The position numbers and the translations under genes were made by a program. From Chrysochromulina parva (Eukaryota; Haptophyta; Prymnesiales; Chrysochromulinaceae), in assembly GCA_002887195.1 (NCBI GenBank), contig PJAB01001033.1, forward strand, positions 1 to 18,005: a stretch of DNA of 18,005 nt, in the 5' to 3' direction. A model generated the notes under the pieces. That model searched no databases and was not told the DNA's origin. It worked only from the letters and a program-made list of their open reading frames with translations. Shown piece by piece: positions 1 to 7,707 of the stretch (position 1 is the first letter of the stretch; each line of letters starts with the position of its first letter).

Positions 1-161
1 CTGGCGAGCTCGTGCGCTGCCACTGCCTCCCCGTGCGCTTCGTCGCGCTCCGCGGCAGGACGCATAGTGGCCGTGAGTTCTACAACTGCCCGCTGCGCCA
101 GCGCTATGCGCCTGCGGGGAACATGCGCACCGGCTGCAACTTATGGCAGTGGGTGTTGTGA
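1..161 (+). CDS. GRF-type zinc-finger protein, C-terminal end (5' partial)
   Basis: The frame beginning at base 3 is open from the window edge and stops at TGA 159-161. Its 52 visible residues match the GRF zinc finger: a C-H-C pair (residues 6 and 8), the hallmark G-R-E-F-Y-N-C (residues 23-29), then C45 followed by L-W-Q-W shortly before the stop. GRF fingers bind single-stranded nucleic acid and occur, often as C-terminal modules, in DNA repair and topology enzymes such as topoisomerase III, APEX2 and NEIL3. Which enzyme this one belongs to cannot be told, because the rest of the gene lies outside the window. The finger ends two residues before the stop, so it is the extreme C-terminus. 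The motif spacing is convincing, but the visible piece is short. Confidence 0.7.
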   Translation, partial: GELVRCHCLPVRFVALRGRTHSGREFYNCPLRQRYAPAGNMRTGCNLWQWVL

Positions 162-557
162 GACTGGCACGTGACGTCGCGAAATTTCAGTGACAGTGTT
201 CATCGCACAAAGCTCAAAGGGGGCGCCCCATACCGCGCCCTGCTCCATCGCGCATCGGCCTCATCTGGCCTGTGTCGCTGTGAGAGCAATGTGTGAGAGC
301 GAGCATTGTGATTCTGATTTATCGCAGATTTGTGTATTGTGTATTGTGGGAGAGAGCCCGCGAGTCTAACATGCTCCGAGGTACATGAACTAGACCCATG
401 TAGACCTTCTAGAGCGGTACAGGGCATGACAGGGGGAAGGGAACGAAGGATCTTTTAACGCCCTTGTACATCATGTGAAAGCTGTGCTGCTTACGTGTTG
501 TGTGTATTAACACTGAAAGACCGGGAATGGTCGTGATTGGTCGTCGTGATCATCACA
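162..557. other. intergenic spacer, GRF gene to DJ-1 gene
   Basis: This is noncoding sequence between two co-oriented genes. A CACGTG E-box overlaps a TGACGTC core at about 168-178. That resembles bZIP/bHLH sites but could be chance. I see no RNA gene, polyadenylation hexamer or repeat beyond a short doubled TGTATTG near 330-347. Confidence 0.4.
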
Positions 558-1244
558 ATGCGACCCTTCCACTTCCTAGTTCAGGCGTCTTTTCCGCTGC
601 TGGCGCGCGGTTTGCTCTATGCGCCGGCGTACACAGCTCGCATGCCGACAAAGGGAGTTTGCATGCAGTCCACCGCGCCGACCGTACTAGTCCCCATCGC
701 CGACGATTCGGAGGAGATCGAGACGGCTTGCATCACAGACACTCTGGTCAGGGCTGGCGTGGCGGTGACCGTGGCGAGCGTGGCGCCCGGAGGTCGCTTG
801 TTGTGCACAATGTCACGCGGTCTCAAGGTGGAGGCGGACGTATCAATCAGTGACTGCGTCGGAAAGGTATATGATTGCATTGCGCTACCGGGCGGCATGC
901 CAGGCGCCGAGCGGCTGCGGGACTGTGAGGCGCTCATCACGCTGCTCAAGACGCATGCAGCCGCGGGTAAGACGATCGCCGCGGTGTGCGCCTCACCTGC
1001 GGTCGTGCTTGCGACGCACGGCTTCCTCGAAGGCCATCCAGCGACGTGTTACCCGGCTCCCAAGTTTAAGGGTGCACTGCCGACAGGCTGGTCCGAGGCT
1101 GGAGTCGTCGTCAGTGGCAACGTGGTGACGTCCCAAGGGCCGGGCACGAGCCTCCAGTTTGCACTCAAGCTCGTTGAGCTGATGGTGTCGAAGGAGAAGT
1201 CAGACGAAATTGCCGCGCAGATGCTGACTGCTCGCGCCGCTTGA
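558..1244 (+). CDS. DJ-1/PfpI-family protein (glutamine amidotransferase-like fold) with N-terminal leader
   Basis: The 228-residue protein covers a complete DJ-1 domain. It begins at about residue 40 with T-V-L-V-P-I-A. The conserved acidic residue is E55 in D-D-S-E-E-I-E-T. L-P-G-G follows near residue 110. The nucleophile is C144 in A-A-V-C-A-S-P (codon 987-989), and S-Q-G-P-G-T-S lies near the end. The position held by His126 in human DJ-1 is Cys here (A-T-C-Y-P), as I recall for plant DJ-1 proteins. Family members act in oxidative-stress protection and glyoxalase- or deglycase-type chemistry. The frame is open upstream, but 558 is the first ATG. Its first 28 residues lack acids and mix Arg with hydrophobics, resembling an organelle presequence; the ATGs at 642 and 663 would give a cytosolic form. 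No intron is needed. Confidence 0.9.
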   Translation: MRPFHFLVQASFPLLARGLLYAPAYTARMPTKGVCMQSTAPTVLVPIADDSEEIETACITDTLVRAGVAVTVASVAPGGRLLCTMSRGLKVEADVSISDCVGKVYDCIALPGGMPGAERLRDCEALITLLKTHAAAGKTIAAVCASPAVVLATHGFLEGHPATCYPAPKFKGALPTGWSEAGVVVSGNVVTSQGPGTSLQFALKLVELMVSKEKSDEIAAQMLTARAA

Positions 1245-1581
1245 AAATTGACTGCGCGAGATCGTGGCGCGAGCATGGGCGCGAGACCGACACTCCGACT
1301 GGCCGTCTAAAACGTCCCCGACTGCTACCTCAGAGGTTAGAGCCGAGACCAATGGCCGAGACGACTCATTTCTGATGATATGAACGGACGACAGGTGATG
1401 CGGTTTGCTACCTCGGCGTAGACCTCTATTAAGCGGATCGTCATGAGAATGTTGAAGAAAGGGAACCAAAAGTACAAATGACGATGATCATCCCTCAACA
1501 CCAACTCGTTCACCAGGATTCCCAGGGACGCACTTCGCCGAACGAACGGGCCGGTCGCATACGCGGGGGACAACCGTATCC
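1245..1581. other. intergenic spacer, nothing recognised
   Basis: This is 337 bp between the DJ-1 stop and the secreted-protein start. Short ORFs here have no recognisable content, and I see no repeat, RNA gene or clear promoter element. Confidence 0.4.
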
Positions 1582-2205
1582 ATGCGCCTTCTCGTCATAG
1601 TACTCACCGTCGTCGGAGCGTGTGGGTTCGGGGGGATTTTCGGAAAGAAGGAGCCCTCTGCTGCTGCTCAAGCAGCTCCTGCGCCTGCGAAGGAGAAGGC
1701 AGATTTGAAGGTGGATAGGATGGCCACGAAGCTGGCTGCTATTGCTGGTTCGGCGGAACAACAGGGCGCATCAACAGCCAGGCCTGAGAAGAAGTACAAG
1801 ATGCCCGCCGGCCAGCCGCCGTCAATGTATGTCAATGGGGAGCTGCCGAGGGAAATATACCTGTACCAGATGAAGCTTCTCAAAGCCCACTGCCCAGTCG
1901 CCGACGCTGCGGAAAAGGCGACGCTCGAGTGCAAGAGCTTCGAACTTAACAAGCAGTTGAAGTCGGCTTCGAACGACTCAGAAAAGGAGGCGCTGGTGTC
2001 GCGCAAACAGCTGCTCTACGATGACGAGGGCCGGAAATCCGAGGCCCAGAAAAAGGCAAGCAAGAGTGCGTCACAAGCGCTCTTCACGAAGGCGTTCACG
2101 AAGTACTGCGGCGTCGCAGGTAAAGCCGAAGACCATATGTGCAACAACGCGGCTATGAAGAAGTTGTACGGTGCGCAGGGCGGTAGCGGAGCCGGCGAAT
2201 TGTGA
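1582..2205 (+). CDS. small secreted or organelle-targeted four-cysteine protein, function unknown
   Basis: I do not recognise this 207-residue protein. It starts with a classic signal peptide: M-R-L-L, then a hydrophobic core to about residue 15, ending in A-C-G before F16. An Ala/Pro/Lys-rich linker (about 20-70) follows, then a Lys-rich, probably helical domain (about 80-195). Apart from the signal peptide it has four cysteines in two pairs, C104/C117 and C176/C187, spaced as expected for two disulfides in a helical hairpin protein. It ends in a Gly-rich tail. The ATG at 1582 is the only one that yields the signal peptide. Phe directly after the predicted cleavage site also fits the bipartite leader of complex plastids, so import into a secondary plastid is an alternative to secretion. 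The ORF is solid; the function is not assigned. Confidence 0.75.
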   Translation: MRLLVIVLTVVGACGFGGIFGKKEPSAAAQAAPAPAKEKADLKVDRMATKLAAIAGSAEQQGASTARPEKKYKMPAGQPPSMYVNGELPREIYLYQMKLLKAHCPVADAAEKATLECKSFELNKQLKSASNDSEKEALVSRKQLLYDDEGRKSEAQKKASKSASQALFTKAFTKYCGVAGKAEDHMCNNAAMKKLYGAQGGSGAGEL

Positions 2206-2541
2206 AAGTCGAATTGTTAGCGACCCGCGGCGTGGACTACGCATGGTGCTCCTCGCTCGCCTATCTCAGTGGATCGTGCTCGAGGACAGGAATGAATCTC
2301 AGAGTTATCAATTATCTGCGCGTGAGCGCGGCGTGGTCCTAGTCAGAATGTATTTCATCTACACCCCGGCCTACTGGAAAACCCAGGGTGCTCCAGTGCA
2401 AAAATACACGACTGTTGGCCGTCTGAAACAACTGACGGAGCGCCGACAGGCAATGACGGACGTTCGCGGACCGGGAAGCATGCAAGAAGCACCACACTAC
2501 AGACTACACACTTGCCACTAAGGAACGGAAGCTGGCGAGGC
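2206..2541. other. convergent 3' spacer, nothing recognised
   Basis: This is 336 bp between the stop codons of the secreted-protein gene (+) and the GST gene (-), so it should hold both 3' ends. I see no AATAAA on either strand and no repeat. Confidence 0.4.
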
Positions 2542-3373
2542 TTATTTCTTACCCTTGCGCTCCTGTGCGATGAAGGCGACCACAGCTGGATGCGAATAGA
2601 CGCCGTCGACGAGCGCCTGGAGCTTGGCTGAGTAAGGAGCGGGAGGCGGCGACCTGCGAGAGGGTGAGCCATGCGCGATAAGGAGAGGTGAGCACGTGAA
2701 TCCAGTGCGAATCCGAGTGCAGTGGGGTGTGTCGCGACGGCCCTCACATGGCCGCAAAGGCCTTGAGCGTGATCGCAAGGAAGATGTCGGCGACGGTGGG
2801 TGCAGCGCTGCCGGCCAGGTAGTTGGTCGGCGAGTCGGCGAGCGCTTTGTCGAAAAACCCGAGGTGGCGAGGCAGTGTGACGGTTCGCCAGTAGTCGATG
2901 ACGATCTGTGCGTTGCCCTCGTGGAGCACGGACTCGGGGAAGCCGTAGCGCTCCTTGTACTTGGCCACGTCCAGACCAACGCGCATATCCTTCACCTGGT
3001 CCAGGAACGCATCCACTTGGACCGCCATGGCCGCATCCGCCGGGTAGAGGGACGCGTCGAAGTAGCGTCCGATGAAGCGCAGGATGGCGCACGACTGGAA
3101 GAGCTCCTTTCCGTCGACTTCAAGGTACGGAACCTGGCCAAAGCGCAGAGTGGGCTTCTTGGCCAAGAACTCGTCGCGATTGGCAAATCGTGCATCCTCA
3201 AAGTCCACCCCTGCGATGGCCAGTGCGTAGCGGATGGGCTCCCCGAGGCCAGCGATATCAAAGTACTGAAGCTTGACTTTCGCCGTCATCCGGTGCAGCA
3301 GGCGCTCGAGATAAGGCATCGCGATTACCACCGCGACGCCGGCTGCCGCTGCGACGCCGACGGTGCGAAACAT
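2542..3373 (-). CDS. glutathione S-transferase, sigma-like, with N-terminal membrane anchor; two exons
   Basis: The CDS is complement(join(2542..2653,2748..3373)), 245 residues. Residues 29-110 form the thioredoxin-like GSH-binding domain: K-V-K-L-Q-Y-F-D with candidate catalytic Y37, the cis-proline in Q-V-P-Y-L-E-V-D (P82), and the gamma-glutamyl-binding Q-S pair (93-94). The helical C-terminal domain contains T-V-A-D, a typical GST helix-capping box. Without splicing the frame stops right after K-A-F-A-A-M. Removing a 94-bp GT-AG intron adds 37 residues, including S-H-P-A-V-V-A-F-I-A, the usual GST C-terminal helix. Residues about 4-22 are a hydrophobic Ala/Val helix ahead of the canonical GST start at M29, suggesting a membrane-anchored or targeted enzyme. 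The open frame upstream of 3373 lacks an ATG. The likely role is GSH conjugation, peroxide reduction or isomerisation. Confidence 0.88.
2654..2747 (-). other. spliceosomal intron in the GST gene (94 bp, phase 2)
   Basis: On the minus strand the donor reads AT|GTGAGG and the acceptor CTCTCGCAG|G, with a branch-like CTCAC about 20 nt upstream of the acceptor. Removal joins AT to G, encoding Met, and restores the GST C-terminus. An in-frame TGA overlaps the donor, so an unspliced message would truncate the protein. Confidence 0.85.
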
Positions 3374-3773
3374 TGTGCGCGGAGGCAACGCGAGGGAGGA
3401 TTCCGAATTGATTTGTCTTGGATTCCGAGCGACTCAACTTTCGTCGAGTGTGGACGCCGCAGAACTAAGAGCCACTGACGTCTTGACACTGCATAGCCAC
3501 GCAGGGAAACGTAATAACGGCGTTCTTGCTGTGCGGGTGATTGAGAGCCCTGACGAGGAGCATCTCGTCTTCCCACTGCCCGCGAGTGCAGAAGTGCTAT
3601 CACAGCCATGGTAAATGTCTTGAGGGGGCACTACAGGGCACTTCCTCTTCCGTGTTCGACTTATCAATTGCGCGATATGACGCGCGACCAAACAAACGGT
3701 TGATGGAAGCGAAGGCCTCGACTTGCCCGTCCACAACAGTTTGTTGACTGCTGTTGTTGACGTCCAAGCTAAG
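3374..3773. promoter_or_regulatory. divergent promoter region between GST (-) and EF-hand-like gene (+)
   Basis: These 400 bp separate two outward-facing start codons, so both promoters should lie here. A TGACGTC core, as in CRE/bZIP sites, is at 3476-3482. No TATA element is obvious. Regulatory use is inferred from the layout only. Confidence 0.4.
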
Positions 3774-6700
3774 ATGCCCGCCTCAACGGGCGATGAAGGG
3801 GCTGCCCGATGGCGCGAGGCCCTAGTGAGAACCTCCGTGCCGGCTGCAGCCGAAGCGCTTCGCCTGCAGATCCGTGCGCGGCTCTCCCAGCAAAAGGAGA
3901 CCATCCGAGCGTGGTGCGGCAAAGCATCGTTAGAGTCAGGTGCGATGACCTTCGAGGCCTTCCAGTCGGCAGTCGCGTCTCTCAACGTGCGAGCTCAGCC
4001 GCAAGTCGTGCGCGCCCTTTTCGAGAGGATCGGCGCCGGCGGCGGACCCGCCTCGCCGCGCCGCTCGCCGCGCCAGGTTGAGCACTCCATCGCCGAAGAC
4101 TCCGTCAGCGTGCGCAACATCCAGCGGGCCCTGTGGGGCGAGGACGGCGGATCTGACAGGAAGTCGGGCTCGGAGGCGCTGCACCTCGCGGTCAAGCTCG
4201 GCGTGGCGCTGCCACTGACGCAGCGTGACGACCGAGCCGCGGAGCACATGTACACGGACGAGAATGTGCACCGCTTCGACGGCCTTGACCGCTTCGACTG
4301 GGAGACTGGCAGCGGCGCGGGGCCGCGTCGCTCGGCCGCGGCATATCGGCAGGTGGGCGACCCTCGGTATGAGACTCCCGAGGCGCTCCAGCGGCGACTG
4401 GCGCTGTTGCGCGCGCCCTCGATCGTGCGCGCCTGCCGCCAGTTTTGGGACACGCTCCGCCTCGACGAGGATGGCACGATGCACCGTGGGCAGTACATGG
4501 AGGTCCACCGGCTGCTCACGGCGGCGCTCGCTCCGGAGATGGATGAGGCGGAGTGGCGCGAGGCGGCGGAAGAGGACTACACGGACGACCAGCGAGGGCA
4601 CACCAGCCTCAACCTCGCACGGTCGATCATGAGTATCTTTGAAGTGGCTGACCTATGGACGGACTCAGTCGAGGAGTGGCAGTACGTTTGCTTCATCAAC
4701 AAGTTGTACCGACGCGTCACGAAGCCACGTGTCTCGCGCAAGAGTCTCTGGAGTCAGGCCGCCGCCGCCGCCGCCGTCCACGGCGCCAATGGTGGCGTAG
4801 CTCGGGTGGCCGGCACGAAGCTCGGGTTGGTCGCTGCGGCGGCGCTTGCTCGCAAGGCCGAGCTCGCGCAGGCCATGGCGCGATCGCGCGGGTCGGCGGC
4901 GGAGGAGGCGGCCGCGGACGCAGCGGCTGCGGCGGCGCAAGCGGCCTTGCAAGCCGCCGCGCCGGCGCCCAAGACGGCGTCCATACAGAGCGGAAAGAGC
5001 AAGCCGGATGCGCCCAAGACGGCGCCGGCAGCTGGGAGCGGGCGGGGGGCGGCCGCGAACGCTTCGGTGACGGCGGGCGCTGCGGCGGGCGCTGCGGCAA
5101 CAGAGGGGGCCGAGGTCGCACACTTGCCAATCGCGCACTTGCCCTCCTCCCCGATCGCAGGGGGGGGCGAGGGAGAGGGAGCCAAGGGGCGTCAGTTTTG
5201 TGAGCGCACCGAAGTGAGACCGATATCTCCCGACGAGATTGCGGAGATCCGGGCGGCCGTCGCGCCACCGCCGGAGGTGCTCGCCTTCATCGCTACGGCC
5301 GCCGCGCCGCCGCCCGCCGCGTCCACGCCGCTGTTGGTCGATCCGGCGCCGTCACCTTCTCGGACGCGGCGCCGACGGGAGGGCGAGGAACGGAAGGCGC
5401 GGGCGCGCGAGGCCGCAGTATCCTCGCGATGCGACGCCCAAGACGACGCCCACGAGGGATGCGACGCCCAAGACGACGCCCACGAGGGATGCGACGCCCA
5501 AGACGACGCCCTCTTGGGTGCCCACGCCGCGGGCGCCCAGTGCAGCGCTCGTGCTGCTCCTGCACCGTCGCCGCGCGTGCTGCCGTCAGCGTCGTCCGAA
5601 ACAGTGGCGGGAGGGGCGCAGAATAGTGCGCTGGGCGGGCTGCTGCTCTCTCGGCCTCTGCAGGGTGAGACACCGCGGGAGGGCGGCGGCGGCGGTCGTG
5701 GCGGCGGCGGCGGCCGTGACAGCACTCATGAAGCACGCCCCGCGCCGCCTGCCGCACCACCGCCGGCCAGGATGACTGTGGATGCCCTCTACAGTCAGCT
5801 TGCCGCGGCTGAGGTGCCGAATCGGCAGGCTCAGCGCTCGACGGCGTGGGACCCTTCGCACCTCGCGCTCAGTACGGCGCTCATGCCGCCGCAGGGCCGC
5901 GCCCAGTACGGCGCCCACCCCCTCACGACGCCGCAAGGCGCCGAAAACCCGCCACCGCCCGCCACCGCGACGGCGGCATCGACGGTGGCACCGACGACGG
6001 CGGGAGCGACAGCGAGAGTGACGACGGAAGCGCCGCTGGAGGCGAAGGCGACAGAGACGCTGTCCTGGGCTGCGCAAGCACGCGAGAAGAAGGGGGCGCA
6101 TACGCGGGCGGCGGCGGCTACATGGCATCATAAGAGCGCGTGGCGAGCAGCCGCCATCGCCACGCGCCGCCGGACTCCCTCAGTACGTCCCACCTCGGCG
6201 CCCTTGAGTCCCGCAGCCCCGCCTAAGGCAACCACGATGCTGCCGAACCTGTCGGCAGGGCCGTCCGCCGCCCTCTCGAAGGTGATCATCGATGCGCCCG
6301 GGACGGCACGCCACGCCAGTGTTGCGGCAGCGCAGGCCGCTGCCGTCCCAAGCGCCGTCCCGGGCGCCGTCCCGAGCGCACGGCCGCCGCAGTTGCGCCG
6401 GTTGCGGCCCGAATCGGCACCGCACTCCCCCACCAAGGCTTCGCGCGTCCCCGGTGTCGTCATTGTCGGCGCCGACGTGAGCCAGGCTGGTGCAAGCGCC
6501 GCGGTGGGCGCCGCGGTGCATCTGATCGCTCCGAGCTTGCCTCCGCTGGTCTGGCGAAGCGCCGCCGCTGCCGCTGCCGCCGCCGCCGCCACTGCCGCCG
6601 CCGCTGCCACTGCCGCCGCTGCTGGTGGCGTCGCCGCCGCGGCTGGTCGGGACGCCGCTGCTGCGCCTGCCTTCGCTAGCGCGCTGCCAGCCATGCCGCG

Positions 6701-6887
6701 TCCGAGCGCCGTGTCGGCCATTGGCGCGATGAGGGGCCGCCAGCCTCTCGGCGCGCGCAGCGCCAACGTTAGAGAGCGCATCTTGTCCCAGAGGTTTCTG
6801 TCGGCCCACGCGGCAACAAAGTCGAGCAAGGCCGAAGGATGGAGGGCGGCGACGGCCAAGAGCGAAATTGCGAAGGCGCCATTTTGA
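3774..6887 (+). CDS. large protein with degenerate EF-hand module and long Ala/Pro-rich low-complexity tail
   Basis: This 1,037-residue ORF needs no intron. The first ~325 residues look globular. They hold an EF-hand-like helix pair near 55-90, a degenerate calcium loop D-E-D-G-T-M at 231-236 (loop position 1 is Arg and position 12 is Gln instead of acidic residues), and D-L-W-T-D-S-V-E-E at 293-301 leading into R-R-V-T. From memory, such EF-like modules recur in proteins of flagellated protists, so a ciliary or calcium-related role is possible but unproven. From ~327 onward the protein is Ala, Pro and Gly rich, with a 10-residue tandem repeat (bases 5429-5511), poly-Gly and poly-Ala runs, and Arg-Pro-x-Ser-Ala type motifs. 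The frame is open upstream, but 3774 is the first ATG. Opposite-strand ORFs over the tail are GC-driven shadows. The ORF is likely real; the tail boundaries are less certain. Confidence 0.65.
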   Translation: MPASTGDEGAARWREALVRTSVPAAAEALRLQIRARLSQQKETIRAWCGKASLESGAMTFEAFQSAVASLNVRAQPQVVRALFERIGAGGGPASPRRSPRQVEHSIAEDSVSVRNIQRALWGEDGGSDRKSGSEALHLAVKLGVALPLTQRDDRAAEHMYTDENVHRFDGLDRFDWETGSGAGPRRSAAAYRQVGDPRYETPEALQRRLALLRAPSIVRACRQFWDTLRLDEDGTMHRGQYMEVHRLLTAALAPEMDEAEWREAAEEDYTDDQRGHTSLNLARSIMSIFEVADLWTDSVEEWQYVCFINKLYRRVTKPRVSRKSLWSQAAAAAAVHGANGGVARVAGTKLGLVAAAALARKAELAQAMARSRGSAAEEAAADAAAAAAQAALQAAAPAPKTASIQSGKSKPDAPKTAPAAGSGRGAAANASVTAGAAAGAAATEGAEVAHLPIAHLPSSPIAGGGEGEGAKGRQFCERTEVRPISPDEIAEIRAAVAPPPEVLAFIATAAAPPPAASTPLLVDPAPSPSRTRRRREGEERKARAREAAVSSRCDAQDDAHEGCDAQDDAHEGCDAQDDALLGAHAAGAQCSARAAPAPSPRVLPSASSETVAGGAQNSALGGLLLSRPLQGETPREGGGGGRGGGGGRDSTHEARPAPPAAPPPARMTVDALYSQLAAAEVPNRQAQRSTAWDPSHLALSTALMPPQGRAQYGAHPLTTPQGAENPPPPATATAASTVAPTTAGATARVTTEAPLEAKATETLSWAAQAREKKGAHTRAAAATWHHKSAWRAAAIATRRRTPSVRPTSAPLSPAAPPKATTMLPNLSAGPSAALSKVIIDAPGTARHASVAAAQAAAVPSAVPGAVPSARPPQLRRLRPESAPHSPTKASRVPGVVIVGADVSQAGASAAVGAAVHLIAPSLPPLVWRSAAAAAAAAAATAAAAATAAAAGGVAAAAGRDAAAAPAFASALPAMPRPSAVSAIGAMRGRQPLGARSANVRERILSQRFLSAHAATKSSKAEGWRAATAKSEIAKAPF
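5429..5511 (+). repeat. 30-bp tandem repeat, 2.8 copies, in coding sequence
   Basis: The unit starts ATGCGACGCCCAAGACG and repeats at 5429, 5459 and 5489; the third copy breaks off after 23 bp. The two full copies are identical. Thirty is a multiple of three, so the host gene reads it as C-D-A-Q-D-D-A-H-E-G repeats. Copy number can change without a frameshift. Confidence 0.95.
6556..6635 (+). repeat. imperfect GCC/GCT trinucleotide tract encoding poly-Ala
   Basis: The tract consists of runs of GCC and GCT codons interrupted by ACT, giving Ala stretches split by Thr near the C-terminus of the EF-hand-like protein. It looks like a slippage-prone microsatellite within coding sequence. Confidence 0.8.
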
Positions 6888-7707
6888 GAGCCGGCTGCGC
6901 CCGCGCGACCCACTGTCAGAGTGACTGAGTGATGTCGAGCAGCTGTAGCCACAGTGATCAGCGGTTGAATTAAACACTCAAAACACCCGACCAGAGGTAC
7001 GACGTACTTAGCGAAACACTATTAACGTAATACCTGCAGTTGCCAGTTCGCCCCCCCAGTTTATCCATAAGGGTGACGCGTAGAGTTGTGAGGTCGTTCG
7101 TTTAGAAGCCCGCACGGCGCACGCGGCCTCCCCGCCGCGCCTCTCCTCGTCCCCACAAGCGAAGATCAGTGATGTCTGATGCGTTGTGCGTTGTGGGGGT
7201 CAAGTGCGTGAAGGGACAGGAGGCGCCAATCCGGAATAATGGAACCTTCAAATAAATGTTAAATGACGTACAATTGTAATCTGAAATCTCGGCCCGCTCG
7301 CCGCTCCCGCGTCCCGGCTCGGGGGATGCCCCGCCAGACGGGCCAGTCGGTTCTAGCGGTACGGCGGTACGGTCCCTACATGTACAGTCTGTAGACCCTA
7401 CAGGCTACAGTACAGTAAAGCGCTGAGAACGCAGAAGTACGTGAGAAGAAGTACGAAGGGACCGAAAGCTGCAGTGAAACCACACTCGATGCAACTTGAA
7501 GACGTTCAGACTGTCTTTGGAAGGTAGACCCAAATATAGTAATGTACCGGTATCGGTTGGAAACTCCGAGTCGAAAACCAACTGAAGAGCGCCGAGAGAT
7601 CTTTCAGTCGATCCAGTCTGCAACCTAAACAAGCTGAGCACACACAGCGGCGCGGCGCGGGAACCCACTGCCCTGCGTACGCGGGCTCGGGTGTCGCCTG
7701 CATCCCG
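6888..7707. other. 820-bp spacer between the EF-hand-like and CNBD-channel genes
   Basis: I found no supportable gene. An AATAAA hexamer lies at 7251-7256 in an AT-rich patch (about 7230-7290), a possible polyadenylation signal for the upstream gene although 360 bp past its stop. A tandem CGGTACGG (8-bp period) is at 7357-7372 and a short hairpin at 7386-7406. The last 300 bp presumably hold the promoter and leader of the channel gene. A minus-strand ORF across 7405-8370 is antisense to the channel and was not accepted. Confidence 0.5.
7386..7406. repeat. short inverted repeat (9-bp arms, 3-nt loop)
   Basis: The arms AGTCTGTAG and CTACAGGCT flank ACC and pair with one G-U wobble. The hairpin sits about 300 bp before the channel start, within a stretch rich in CTACA/TACAG words. 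It could be a leader hairpin or chance. Confidence 0.35.

Noticed and set aside
2696..3478. 260-codon plus-strand ORF
   Set aside because: It lies opposite the well-supported GST gene and has no recognisable motif.
5429..5626. Arg/Pro-rich alternative-frame ORFs over the 30-bp repeat
   Set aside because: The repeat length is a multiple of three, so all frames stay open. The frame continuous with the EF-hand-like head is preferred.
6128..6952. Ala-rich minus-strand ORF of 274 codons
   Set aside because: It is antisense to the low-complexity tail of the EF-hand-like gene; GC-rich triplet repeats keep several frames open.
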